Positions 45,805-58,397 of a DNA stretch of 64,000 bases are shown here, piece after piece. The stretch comes from Chlamydoabsidia padenii (Eukaryota > Mucoromycota > Mucoromycetes > Mucorales > Cunninghamellaceae). The stretch covers positions 126,501-190,500 of the forward strand of contig JAIWND010000036.1 in NCBI GenBank assembly GCA_025330725.1, written 5' to 3'. The translations under genes were made by a program, and so were the position numbers. The notes under the pieces were generated by a model that saw only the letters and a list, made by a program, of their open reading frames with translations, made no database searches and was not told the origin of the DNA. Positions within the stretch are counted from its first letter, which is position 1. Each line of letters opens with the position of its first letter.

Positions 45805-46338
45805 ATCTTGGCGGTTACTTTTTGTTTTATCATATTTACATTTGCTTATTATACATTTTACATCTTTTATGTGTTATCATATTTTTATCATTTTTTTTTT
45901 AACTCAATAAAAACACAATCATCATTCTTTTACCTTTTTTTTTTTTTTTTTTTTGTGGATCTATTATATGCATACCTACTTACCACTACCTGTTTATCCA
46001 TTTTATAGTCATGTAGTTTAGCACACCAATACATTGTTTTTATTAGTTGATTTAAATAAAATCGTCTTGTCATTTATGTATCTAATCCATTAACTATATA
46101 CGTCCCTCATGTCAGCACCCTGTTTTTAAACCACCAGCCGGATGTGCGGGAGTTGAATTGTATGTCAATGCAAATCCGCTCCGGCTACTAAATTAAGACA
46201 GCTTGTTCCTTGGTGAAGTCAATAGTAATATATAAAAAGATTGTTTATTTATTCTTTGATGTAAAGAAGTTGAGTTAATTAATAAAGTAATATAATATAA
46301 AGATAAATATACTAATGACTGTATGGGTGGTGGCTAAT
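45805..46338. other. Convergent spacer between FGAM synthase and ECM29
   Basis: No gene is seen. AATAAAA near 45906 suits FGAM synthase. A T run lies at about 45936-45953. A motif-like GCGGGAGTTGAATTG near 46146-46160 is not close to any start codon, which argues that the motif alone does not mark promoters. Confidence 0.6.
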
Positions 46339-49300
46339 CTATTTCAGTTGTAAAGCGATCTTTTGTAGTCGGTCCTTCAACAATGCCACAGGTTCACGCT
46401 CGATACTTGAGTTGATCTTGTTTTGGAGCATCGTCTTGATGGCGTTACCTTCTACATAAAACATTGTATGTTAATACATGACGATCATGATGCTATTTTT
46501 TTCCCTTACCTGGTACGAGAGTGATGAGTGGTTCCAGCACATCAATCGCAGCTGTTCGAATCGCAGTGTACTTGAGATCATCCAAGCAGTATCCACATGC
46601 ATCCACCACTCTTTTCAAAATAGCATCGTTAATAGGTGTCACACGCTCGATGTATACTTGAAGACTTTTCAAAATGGACAGTTGCACATTCCAAACATTT
46701 CCTTGTAGAGATTCCGCAAGTGTTTTGCTGAGAGAATCGGCAAAGTCCCCTATAGAATAAATATAAAATAAGGTTAGTCCACAGTCAACTTTTTTGTATA
46801 ATGAGCACAAACCTTGGTGAGAGTAGGTTTTTGGTCGGTAGCCAGAAGTCAGTGCCTTGAAAGCATTTGCTTTGATCATAAGTAAAAGGGGCTTTGGGTT
46901 ATCGTTATCGTCTTCTTCCATGGCGGCAGCTTCATCCATGCAACAAAGGTCAGTGAGAAAACCTTCCACTTGATCAAAAATATCGATCTTGTCACCAAAT
47001 GATTCCAAAAAAACGTCCAGTGATACCAAAGCATGTCGCTGATATACTCGGTTGTTTCTTTTGGCTTCGCGGATGAAGATCTACAAGTATAAAGTGAGTT
47101 TGAGTGCCCTCTCCTTTTTTTTTTCTCCCTCTCTCTCTTTTTTAGTTCACTTACCTTTGCTACATTGTCCAAGGTCGGTGAGTTTGTCGGATCGTCAAAA
47201 AAGGATTTCGAAGACACGCATAACTGACCAAATGCATCAAGGACGTTTTCTTTACCATTCCATGATCTTGTTGCCAAAGTAGACACTATCACAGGCATGA
47301 GTTTCGAGGCATGTTTTTCGATTTCCTTGCCACCAGATTTACACATGTCAGCAATGGTCAAAGCTGCTGTTTGTTTTATTGTCCATGATGCCGAGTTCAA
47401 TAAAGGCTGAATGAATTGTAAGATTTCATCTGTATATAGAGTTACCATACTTCGCGTGCCTAAGTAAAGAGTGATGTTAGACAACTTGAGCAAAAAAAAA
47501 AACCTCTTCACCCACTCTTTTTTATATAATCTACCTGATGTCAAGTTTTCCCAAGCATCTTGCCAAAGCTTCTTCAGTTGTTCATCCGGGTCATGTTCAC
47601 CAAAATAGATCAAGGGCACAATATCAGATGATAGAGATTTGATTCTATCTGTTGCAAATCTTGTAATTTCCACAGACGTCACAGCAGCAGTTACATGAGA
47701 GTTTTCATCTATAATGGATAAGGATAATGGATTAGTCTATCTTTGGGTAAGTATGTGAGATGGCTCTTTTTTTTTTACCTTCGTCTTCTATGTAAAGTTT
47801 TTTGAGATGCTTCACCAGAGATACCAAGCGATCATACGAGGCCAGTTGACAGACATAACCAGTGGCAGTAGCAAATGTTTTCCGGATGACAGGATTTTTG
47901 GATCGAATAGCCCCACTGAGCGCCTTTAAAAACACATCAGCATGAGGTTCAAAAATCGATCTCCGATTCATGCAAAGGGTCACTATAAATCTAGCACATC
48001 CCGCCTACAAATAGAATGATATTTCATTAGTATATTATTTGCATTTCAACCTGTATCTTACCTTGGTAGGAAGACCTGTTCCTTTCTTCACAATATGTAT
48101 AACCCGTGGTACCAGTTCCGCCATCACATCTTCATCAATTTGACTAACGCAATGTTCGATTCCTTCCATCATTGGCGAGTTCTTCGCGCCGCTTAATCTT
48201 GCATTATCCAGCTACAAAGTATAAAATCGAGTTAGTACAGCCCCCTTCTCTTTGTGGCAGGATCGCATGAGATCAACATTTTTACCTGTTCTTGAGAGAT
48301 ATTATATTGTTCAACATGGAAACTGAGGTAGTTCATTGTTTGAGGTTCAAGTGCTATAATATATAAAATGATTTAGTGATCCGCCATTTGTCAGGTACTC
48401 TTGCTTTTGCTTTTTACTTACATGATAGTGATTGCAACAAAGTGTCGACCAAGTCAGGGATATACTTTTTCAATAGTGAGGCACCAGTCTTGCAAACCCG
48501 CAATACAGCATCCAAACTAAACTTGCGCACATCTTCAGCGTCCGATACTATTCCCTTTTGCAACAAGAATGGCATCACGATATCCATCACCTTGACACCA
48601 TCTTGAGTAGACACCACACCAGGATCGCAATAATGCACCGTCAATTTCGTCAACTGCTTGCAAGTTTGAGTAGCCGCTTGTCGTACAGATCCTTTAATAT
48701 CGTCCAAAGTTCGGAAGCACATTTGCCATAAAGATTCCAGATGAGGTTCGATCTGAGCCAATTTCCGTCCTTGTACTAGATCCGTCACAGCCGCACAAGA
48801 TGCTTCCCGCACACGCCATTGTCGATTACCCAAGCCTTTCAATACGTCATCAATGATTTCATCAAAGTACTTATCCACCGTTTTCTGAGAGTCCTTGACC
48901 AAGCTTTGCCAAATAGATTTCATGCTTTGGTTGACCCGAGGATTGGGATCAAACTGGTATCGATATAATTTGGGAATCAAACGATGTAAATAGGGTTCCA
49001 TTTCCTTTTCCGCTAGTGCCATGAGATTTTGGAATCCAAATGCCGCCCCACGTCGAGATGTCCACATTGCATTGTGATTAGCAAGATTCATGAATTTGTA
49101 GATCAAGTCAGGTTGGTTGAGTTCGGATGCCAAAGAGCAAAGTTCCTTGTACGTGGTGATAGAGTTACCATCCGGTGTTGTCCCAAGCGCACCTTCCTCG
49201 AATAGTACAGTGTTGTCCGTTACAGATTGTGCCTGGATAGTTCGACCTTCCGTAAATGTTCCCACCAAAGAGTACAGCATATCTTCCTTGATTTTGGCGT

Positions 49301-52300
49301 CACCGTATTCATATACCAGACCTAGACCTTTAGAGGCAACTTCTTGAGTAAAATCTACCGAGCCCCACCAAAAAAGAAAAAGTTAGTATCATGAGCTATA
49401 TATATATAATCATTTTCTTACCATCACGATCGTTCAATAGGCGAGAGAATGAGGCATGGATTATTCCTAGGTTTTCCTAATAAAAGCACAGATGCATGTT
49501 AGTATTGCAAATTACAATTGTCAGTTATCCAGTTTACCTTTATAATAGATTGATCTTTCCCAAATTTGAGGATAGAGAGCAACCAAATACAAGCAGCTTT
49601 TCGGAACCAAGAGCGATCACTTGCCACATAAGTTTTTACAATGGTTTCAATGACGGTTTGGAAGGAGGAGGTTCGACCTTTTTGAAGTTCCGCCATAGGA
49701 TCTGGGATTTCCATGTCACTAATATCCTTGTATTTCTGAAGCGCTTGAGATTCCCATCCAAAAGCCAATGCAGTCCATGCTTCGCCACCGGTAAAGTAGA
49801 GTTCCACTTGTTTCGAATCAGCTGTCGCAAAAAGGGCGGCCACAATAGCATCAATCAGTTGAGAGTCGGTACCAGTAGATAATGGAATACTAAGATGTCC
49901 CAACGCCAATATCGCATTTTCTTGTAGTTTCGCGTCCTTGCTTGTTTTTGCCAGAGAAGCGAGTTTTTCCAATAGTTCCTTGGTAGTGGTGGGTGATTCG
50001 TCTTTTGGAGTGGGTGTAGCTAGTGGTGATGTTGGTTTTTCTGCGTCAGTCATATCAGCATCCTCTGTCGGCACGTTATCTTGATCCAAACGCAGTAAAG
50101 AGTCTATAGACCGAACACGACCTATTTCAGCAAGAGCTTGGCAAGCGGCACCTGCTAACAAGTAGTAAGTCGAAGTAGGAGCACCATCCAGTTGTTGAAT
50201 CAAAGCCTTGACGCAGCGGCAAACAACAACATCATTGGGTGAGCGTTTTCGATAATAACAACGACCGAGTAGATGACCAATAGACAATAGAGAGCCATGC
50301 TTCCGATCAATATCCACAGCGGCGTTTTGCTTTGTTTCCACTTGATCCAACATGTTACAATAGTCCAGCAGCATATCTTCAATTTCATCGAGAGGAACAC
50401 CGTGATCACTTGCAATGATACCGAATATGTGGGACATTAACAGTCGAGTGTCGAGCTTGTTTGAGGTTGTAAAGGATTTGAATAATGCCAAACGAGGTTT
50501 GAATACATTCACCACAGACGATGGGCCAAGAGAAATCATTTCCAATAAACATTTTGCAGCAGTAGCGGTCAACACAGGATCTAGTGTAATAAAAAAAAAA
50601 AAAAGTTAGCTAACAAGTTGACAATGAAACAACACATCCATTATACCTTTTAAATTGGGATCTAATGCATTTTCTACGACTCCCAGCCAGGCCTTCATGG
50701 TTTGACGCCCAGTTGTTTGAGAATCTTCTTTATCGTCCTTCCACCAATCACAGAGTAGTTGCTTGACGTTATTCATTGCGATAGGATCTTCGGACATGCT
50801 GTTTTCGATCTTCGTTTCTACATATTCGTCGATCAAGATGGTGTCAGAGTTGGCTTCCAAGACAAGAATCATCCGTAATAGTCGTAGTGCTTGACCATAC
50901 ACTTCAGTCGGATACCCCTTGATGACTGGTGTCCTTGATTCTTGTATGTAAATTTCACCAGGTCGATGATCAGCAATATATTTGACCATGTCCGCAAACT
51001 TAGGTAATGCTGATGATGGTATGATGTTTGTTGTGGTGCCTGTCGAACCGGTGCTGATATTTCGCAAGAAGGGATTGAGCCCACGATTAGCTTCTTCATG
51101 TACTTCCAGTTTGTTAACACCAGTGGAAGATCCCAAAAGACAGACATATCGTGCAAAAGGTGATGAGAAGGGATAGATACCATTCGCATACTTCAACGCC
51201 ATATATCTAGAGCCTGCATTGTTCTACAAAGTAATAGGTGTTAAAAGAGTATTTTTCAATTGAATTCATAATATATTTTTTCTACTATTGCATTTTACCT
51301 GTTCTACCGCTTTTAATATGATAGTTTGAAGCTGATGATAGATGGGAGAGGATTCATCACAGTCAGCATAGACTTCAATCATCGACGATAAGGCATCTTG
51401 CACATACACCCGGACATTTGGTTGTTCAAGGACAATATTATCGAAGAATAAGGAGATGATCTGAGTGTCGTCCAAACCAATTTTAGGCACTAAAAGAGTA
51501 CAAGAGACAGGTTAGTGTTTGTTCACAATCAGGTGTTCTTTATTCCTCGTACCTTTTCGCACAACTAGACCACAGGCAACGTAGGCATACCCCTTGATAC
51601 TTTCAGCATCTAGCATATCACCAAAAAGAGAGAGTAAGTAACATTTCATTCCCATTCACCAAGCAACAGCATTAATATATTACCGTGTCCAGATACATGA
51701 GGGTTTTCATCAATATACTTGAGCATTCCAGAAACGATAATGGGAGCAATCGGGGCCAAGCTTGTTGTATCACACTAGATGACAAAAGGAATATGTTATG
51801 TTAGTTTGCTAACATTATAAGATTTAGTTTCCACCCTACCATTCTTGCAGACCATTGGAGGAAAGCCATTGTGGATCGTCGAAGCCGTATGTTTGAGGAT
51901 TCACCTATAGCACAGTAGAAGGTGAGTCTCACTTTATCTACCTTATTATTAATTTCTGGCAGACCTTACCATATATACCATCGAACACCACCTGTATCAT
52001 GTGTGATCCCAAGTTTGTTGCTAAGATTGATTTCCCAAGGTAGTGAAGTATACGAACCTTGACAGGATTAGACACGGGTGCACGTCCATCTTTACCATCT
52101 AATAAAACAACAAAGAGTAAGTAATATTTTTTTAATGAGATGGAAGGGAGAAGGATACTCATCTTACCTCTTTTTGTTGTTGGTTTAGTGCCGAGATATA
52201 AAGTATAGAGCGACAAGATCAACTTTTTGTTTTCCAAATCCACAGTATTCGTCCATCGCCGAAGACCATCTTCACATGCAGATACTACCAGATGATTTCC

Positions 52301-53327
52301 GTCACAAGCGCCTGCAAGTAACAATCGAAGTCGCTCGTTGTCTGTAAAAACGTTCGACAAGATAAAATGGACAATACCAAGCTATATTTAAGTACACTGC
52401 ATATTAGTAATCAGGTACATATACAGCATCTTTTTGGTTACCTTTGTTTCAGTCAATTGATTAGATGTCCATGTAACTTTCCCATTATTGGTTACATCCA
52501 ACACAGCCTGTGTACTCAAGCCAGGATAGACGTGGTTGTTATCTTCAGATGCTGCAGTCGAAGTTGATTGTCGAGGGGTCATGGGTTGATAAAGTAGCAT
52601 ATCCAAAAAGAAGTCGAGTACGGTGGTGATATCTTGAGGATTATCGTCAAAGTGGAAGATTGTGTTGCGAGCATCAGCTTGTTCACTTGGTTCCAAAGTC
52701 CATTTCTTCAAAGCCTATAAATGATTAACAATGGATTAGTGATTACACTACTACTACCTACTTTTTTTCTTTTCTTTTCTTTTCTTTATTACAGGTAAGG
52801 TCATATGAAGTAAAGTGAGTCGTTGAGATACAGGACGTTTAGATATACCTTGTAGGAATTTAGGAATATGTAATGCCGTCGCTTCAGGTGACATTCGTTT
52901 GACACAAAGATCCAGGTATATAATGGTAAAGTTCTTGACAAAATCCGAGACGTTATCATCGATGAATTGTGTCAATAAAGAGTCGAAAGGAAGTTTGACG
53001 TTTTCATTTGCCTTGGTCCGTTTGTTGATGTGTGACAGTATATCCATAACCTATGCAATAAAACACAAAAGAGTGAGTGACAGAAGGAATTAGTAAATGT
53101 TCATGATCTTACCTTTTTCTTTGTTTGGCTATTAGAGCTTGACATTTTCAGTAACACTGGAGGTAGAAAGACACCAATGGTTTTTTCCAGCTGAGAGTCA
53201 GTGCTGCACATTGCCAGTTTCAGTTCCACGTTTTCTATAATAAAGATAATAAGGGTAATCAGAGACAAACAGCAAGTATTATGCTTTTAGTTGTATTACC
53301 CAGTAGTTGTAATTCATTGTGAGCCAT
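46339..53327 (-). CDS. ecm29: Proteasome adaptor and scaffold protein ECM29
   Basis: A gene of about 7 kb with roughly two dozen exons, coding for about 1800 aa. The start is MAHNELQLL then ENVELKLAMCSTDSQLEKTI, VFLPPVLLKMSSSN and VMDILSHINKRTKANENVKL, QFIDDNVSDFVKNFTIIYLD, closely following the N-terminus of human ECM29. Downstream exons are tandem HEAT-type helical repeats (for example VDKYFDEIIDDVLKGLGNRQ, WRVREASCAAVTDLVQGRKL). The protein ends IALQLK. Family knowledge: ECM29 tethers the 20S core to the 19S cap, acts in quality control of assembly and links proteasomes to endosomes. The first ATG (53327) gives the family N-terminus. Not every internal exon border was verified base by base. 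Confidence 0.93.
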
Positions 53328-53947
53328 GTTTAAGTAAAATAAAAAAGAAAAGAAAATAAGAAGAGGGAAGAAAGAAGAGCGGAAATAGGTACGCGTAGTC
53401 CAAAGATATTCAAGCACCGGCGGCATTTGAAAATCATTATGACATTTTCATTGGTCATCAAAAAAAGTACCCCTTTCTTTCTTACGTGGACCCAAGTGGG
53501 ATTCTTTTAAAGATTATCCGTTTGACATAATTCGTAATTCTATAGATGTATAAGTTCTAAATCGAAACTAATTTAATTATCTGTCATCGATGCGCGAAAG
53601 AAGGCATGAGTTTGAAAACCCGGCTTGATGGCCCCGCCATATCTATTTCAATAATAGGACAGACATACTCATACATATATATCACATTAATAAAACTTGA
53701 TTTGAAAGCTTTGTCTTGACTTGCACATGTTTTTGTTGTTTAAAATACTAATGGGTCGCTATGGCATCAAGACCCACTTGCCCTGACAATGTGTGTAATA
53801 AAGGAAGCTATAAATCGGGATTTCGGGAGTTGAATCCGATTACGCAAACGTGGTGCATGAATTCACTTTCCAAGAGATGGTATCATAAAAAATAAAACCC
53901 CATATGATTGATCAAAAGAGCAAACAAATTGTTTTATTAATATGATT
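53328..53947. other. Spacer between ECM29 and the GCP gene
   Basis: No gene is seen. It holds the ECM29 promoter motif at 53417, a reverse AATAAA just after the GCP stop codon (about 53937-53946) and motif-like CCCGGC/CGGGATTT sequence near 53617 and 53817. No remnant of the missing GCP C-terminal domain was found. Confidence 0.6.
53417..53435 (+). promoter_or_regulatory. promoter motif upstream of ECM29
   Basis: CCGGCGGCATTTGAAAATC lies 89 bp upstream of the ATG at 53327 (minus-strand gene). Confidence 0.45.
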
Positions 53948-55930
53948 TTATTGACTAGTGGATTTTGATAAAGAAGCCCGTTGTTCAAGTAAAAAAGTAG
54001 CTAATGTAAAAGGAGGAGTATCTATATCTACATAACAAGTGGTAGGGTGTTGATCGCTATGGCCATTCCAATAAGTAAAAAAGAGGTCTTGCCGCCCTTT
54101 TGTTTCCGGTGATGTAGCGGTTGGTGAGGTGTCGATAGATTGACAATGATGTTGAATGGGATCGATAAGTTGCTGTTGTAAAAGTATGGCGAGTGGCATG
54201 ACATAGTTGTTTTCTTGATAGTTCATCCATTTTTCAAGAGTGATCACCGATGGGCGGCCTTGTTGAAGGTGAGTGTCAGGATCGGGTAATAAGGATAAGG
54301 ACAGAGGATGGTAGTGTATTTTTGTTGAATGCCTATATAAAGATGACATTTTGTTAGATTCATATATATACATATATATTGGGGGAGGAAAAAGAAACTT
54401 ACGTGTCAGTAGTTTTCTCTGGAAACCAAGAAGGATCAAGCCAAGATAAGTGAAGAGGAAGTAGTGAAGTATTTGATCCCATTTGCTTTTTTTGTTGTTG
54501 TATTGACATGCCCGCACGTAATATTAATTTTGCAATTTGAGGTGATAGAAAGCAAGGTAAAGCCGAGGGATCGAGTACTGGTTCGTTAATGGTATTGTTG
54601 TTGGTGATGAAGAATTCATTGTATGGGTCGTATAGTGTACCATCATTTAACCACCGATTCATGATAGTGAGCCACGGTGTGCTTGTGTTGAATAATAGAG
54701 TCAAATATATAGCCTTCATAAATCCTAGATATCCTGTTTGCAGATCGTCCAAATGATGCGCCTTGTTGTATAATAATGACAGGAGATCACTTCCACGAAT
54801 ACAATGATCATCCTTGAATATGTATATATATAACATGATTAGACATCCCTCCTCCAGTTTATCACGTTGTTCTTACCATGGATGATTCGATTGAGCACAG
54901 TTCAGTCAAATGATACATGATCAAAAAGAAGCCCTCCATACGATGGTGGATATCCAAGAGTGGTTGAGATTGATTTCCATTAATGGTTGTTGATGAGAAT
55001 AAGGAGAGTATGGAATATTGCAAATAAGAGACAAGTTCACCAAGACAGCAAACAAAAGAAGTGGCGATAGTACCAAACACAGAAGGGTTAGCTTGGATAT
55101 GATGAATAAAATGATCCAAGCGCTTCATTCTTGTCCCAAACAAAATCATAGGTTGTAGTAAGTGTTGCATCGTATCCGCATTCACATCCGCCAGTCGTAT
55201 TCTTGTTGTCCGTAGCTGGAATGATCCTTTTGTTCCAGTTTGCTTCCATTCAAAACATAACGAGGGCACACCTGTCAGTAGATATACCACATCCTGAGAG
55301 GAATAAAGACAAGTCAGTGTATCAGTGCAATAATGTGTCTAGTCTTTTACCTTGTTTAATCGTTCTTGATCAACCACCACTGTGTCAGGATACTTTAGTT
55401 GATAGAGTTCTTCAATGCAATCGTTGGATTCGGTTAAAAAGGGTGAGGCTGATACCACCCGAGTAGCATCTACCATGGGTGTATCCTCGTCCTCTTCCAT
55501 GCAATCGTCATCCCATGAAGCAAATCGAGTCCAACCAGGTTGCTTGGCAGCGGCTGCTGTCATCCATATATCGTCCGGTGTTATTGTCGCATCTACTGGA
55601 ATCGGATCATCCAAACGTGGAAGACTATTATTGTTGGATGGTAGGTATGGGCGAGATCGTAAGGTATTGGTTGATAATGGAATGTTGTTGGTTGTTGATG
55701 GTGGCAAAGCTGTGCTGGTAAGATCAAAGGGGTTGTCCCCAAGACTATTCAAGGTCAACGAGCCTGGATGAGCACCTAAGCATTAAACAACATAAAAAAA
55801 AAAAAGGAATTAAGTCTTTTATAGTCGTATGGCGCCGAGTTGAATAATTACCAGAGTCAAGTACTACTGACGACTTTGTTTCCCATTTTGAAGAGGTAAA
55901 GTCCTTTTCAGTCAATGGGCGCCTGATCAT
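53948..55930 (-). CDS. Gamma-tubulin complex component, GCP5/6-like, lacking the C-terminal domain
   Basis: Five exons in phase: 55852-55930, 55351-55775, 54877-55293, 54403-54812 and 53948-54332, giving 571 aa. An N-terminal disordered and acidic segment is followed by the GCP N-terminal (GRIP1) domain: DVVYLLTGVPSLCFEWKQTG, FGTRMKRLDHFIHHIQANPS, YLGFMKAIYLTLLFNTSTPW, LTIMNRWLNDGTLYDPYNEF. The last is the hallmark of Spc97/Spc98-family proteins. GCP5 or GCP6 is suggested by the VVYLLTGVPS form; GCP4 is less likely. Family members normally continue with a GRIP2 domain that binds gamma-tubulin. Here the frame ends with TAA followed at once by AATAAA, and nothing downstream resembles GRIP2. The last exon is Gln/His/Pro-rich. 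Confidence 0.8.
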
Positions 55931-56004
55931 AAGTAATACAATTATAAGGAAAAGGAAAAAGGAAGGGAAGGGGGGGGGAATGAAAGAGACCTTTTTGGCG
56001 CCAG

Positions 56005-56022
56005 GTCGGGATTTGAATTATC
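56005..56022 (+). promoter_or_regulatory. promoter motif upstream of the GCP gene
   Basis: GTCGGGATTTGAATTATC lies 74 bp upstream of the ATG at 55930 (minus-strand gene). Confidence 0.5.
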
Positions 56023-56354
56023 ATCACCCGTTTTGGTGTACATAAGCGTTCTTCAGTCTCTGCAAGGTTATCTCTCTGCGAGACTACTAACAATACAAAC
56101 ATGACTATTTCCTTGTTCATTCAAATGAACTACCTATAATGGAGATGATTTATTTTACATTGCTTCTGTACGATAGACAACAGGGCAGAGCCAAGCATCC
56201 TACCTCAAATCAACATTCCACTCTTACAAGCTCTGTATGTTTTACTGCACAATTGGTACACAGTGATTCAATCTTTAAGATCATGTCTTTAAGATTATAA
56301 ATACAATCGATGGAACTAGCTCAATAGAAGGGAGAGCCACTTTGCATAAAACAT

Positions 56355-56370
56355 GATTTTCAAATCCCGC
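56355..56370 (-). promoter_or_regulatory. promoter motif upstream of uba4
   Basis: GATTTTCAAATCCCGC lies 113 bp before the ATG at 56484. It is an exact reverse copy of the GCGGGATTTGAAA core. Confidence 0.5.
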
Positions 56371-56483
56371 AGGCTCTCTCTTAAGTCACACATAAGAGAG
56401 AGAGAAAAAGCGGACCCAAAGAATAAAAAAATCACTCTTTCTTCTCCTCTTTATTTTTTTTTTTTTTTTTTTTCTACAACACC

Positions 56484-58021
56484 ATGGATAACATTACAAC
56501 AATTAAAGAACTACAACAAGAAAACGATGCACTCAAACAAAGGATAAAAGAACTGGAATCCCAGCTAGCTGAAACTAATGACACTCCACACCCAGATCCA
56601 TTTGAAACGGTGGTAGCATTAACTAATCCTGACATTAGACGGTTCGGACGTCAACTCATTTTACCACGCTGGGGCAAACCCAGTAAGTATAAACCCCTTC
56701 CCCGACATTTCCCTCCTATCTAACTGTATATTTTTGTATAGGTCAACTCAAGCTACGCAACAGCTCGGTCCTTATTGTTGGTGCTGGGGGATTAGGTGCA
56801 CCAGCGGCTCTTTATCTTGGTGCAGGTGGGGTGGGACGACTAGGTATTGTAGATCATGACGAAGTGGATATCAGCAATTTACATCGACAAGTGATTCATA
56901 CTGAAGCCAGACAAGGGATGCCTAAAGCTCTATCGGCGATGAAAGCCGTTCATGCGTAAGTATCTCACCTTGAAAAATGGACACTCAGAAACCACTCTCT
57001 CTCACACACTCTTTTTTGTCAATAGAATCAACTCCTCATGTCATGTGGTGCCTCATCTTTTGTCTATGGATAGCAGTAATGCCATGGAAATTATCAAGGA
57101 TTATGATGTGGTGGTGGATGCGACGGATAATGTGGCTACACGATACTTGTTGAATGATGCTTGTGTGTTACTTGGTAAACCTTTGGTCTCAGGCAGTGCT
57201 CTACGATACGATGGGCAATTGACGGTGTATAATTATCAACAAGGTCCATGTTATCGGTGTCTTCATCCAGTGCCTCCTCCACCTGAAACGGTGGGTCGAT
57301 GCTCGGATAACGGGGTGCTCGGTGTTGGTAGGTATCCTACATAAAAATCAATTGTGATGACTGACTTGTCCTTTTTTGGATGATATAGTACCTGGTGTCA
57401 TTGGTATTCTACAAGCATTGGAGACTATGAAGGTGATTTCTGGATTACATCGTAAGTAGTAATAAAAAAGATTAAACGTGTAAATTGCTTTTACTAACGG
57501 AAATGGATATAAAGCGGGAGAACCTAGCTTTTTGATCTTTAGTGCCTTGTCGAATCCAATGTTTAGAACAATGAAACTACGAAGCAAAAAGAAGGATTGT
57601 GCTATTTGTAGTGATCACCCTACCATCACTCAATTAATCGACTATGTGGCATTCTGTGGTGCGGGGGCAGATGATAAGGTAAACCATCGGGGAAAGCGGT
57701 TATGAATGGCTAACGATTTTGGTTTGCATAGAATATCACTCAATCTGTTCTTGGTCCTCATGAAAGAATCAGTGCCAAGGTAAGACAAAAAGGATGAAAA
57801 GAAGGTACGAACTACTAATATCAAATGTTTGTCAGGAATACAATCATGTATTGGAAACCAAACAAGCACACATACTTTTGGATGTCCGCCCTACTTTACA
57901 ACTGGATATTTGCCAATTACCACATAGTTTGAATATTCCCATCGATGAACTTGACAAACGGATCAATGAAGTACAAGGCCTCATGAAACAACGATCTATC
58001 CAAGGGAAAGATGGTAAGTTG

Positions 58022-58057
<36 letters not shown>

Positions 58058-58266
58058 AGAAGAAGAAAAAGAAAAAGACGGGAATCAGACGGGTGCTAAC
58101 TAATCTCTTTTTTTTCTTAAAAGTTTATGTGGTATGCCGTCTTGGAAATGACTCTCAATTGGCTGTTAGAATATTGGAAAAACATGGTATCCAAGGTGCT
58201 AGGGATCTCACTGGTGGCTATTATCAATGGGCTACCGATGTAGATACTAACTTCCCCATATATTAG
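56484..58266 (+). CDS. uba4: Uba4/MOCS3: E1-like adenylyltransferase and sulfurtransferase
   Basis: Eight exons in phase: 56484-56682, 56742-56955, 57026-57327, 57389-57451, 57515-57678, 57732-57779, 57836-58013 and 58124-58266, giving 436 aa. A short coiled coil ([20 protein letters not shown]) leads to the ThiF/E1 domain: [54 protein letters not shown] and the catalytic Cys in [21 protein letters not shown] and CAIC supply the zinc ligands. A C-terminal rhodanese domain carries the persulfide Cys in [12 protein letters not shown]. Family knowledge: it activates Urm1 for tRNA thiolation and urmylation, and MoaD-type proteins for molybdopterin. Intron 7 contains a 34-nt A run. Confidence 0.96.
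58022..58055 (+). repeat. 34-nt poly-A tract in uba4 intron 7
   Basis: An uninterrupted A run in the sense strand lies 8 bp after the exon 7 donor and is followed by a GAA-rich stretch. Confidence 0.9.
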
Positions 58267-58397
58267 ATTTTATACCACACATCCAATAAACTTGAAATAA
58301 ATTTGTTTTTTTAACATATCATTGTGATTGGGGTGGGAGCTGTGAATGATAATACGGCTGCATAATCTAAGAGCTGTGATGGTGTTACTAACAAGAC

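Larger units (their letters stand above)
55931..56483. other. Divergent promoter, GCP gene and uba4
   Basis: No gene is seen. Two convergently oriented promoter motifs are present, one near each gene (56005 and 56355). Confidence 0.6.

Noticed and set aside
46146..46160. Promoter motif copy in the convergent spacer after FGAM synthase
   Set aside because: GCGGGAGTTGAATTG is not near any start codon, so it is not called as a promoter; it is kept as a caution for the motif hypothesis.
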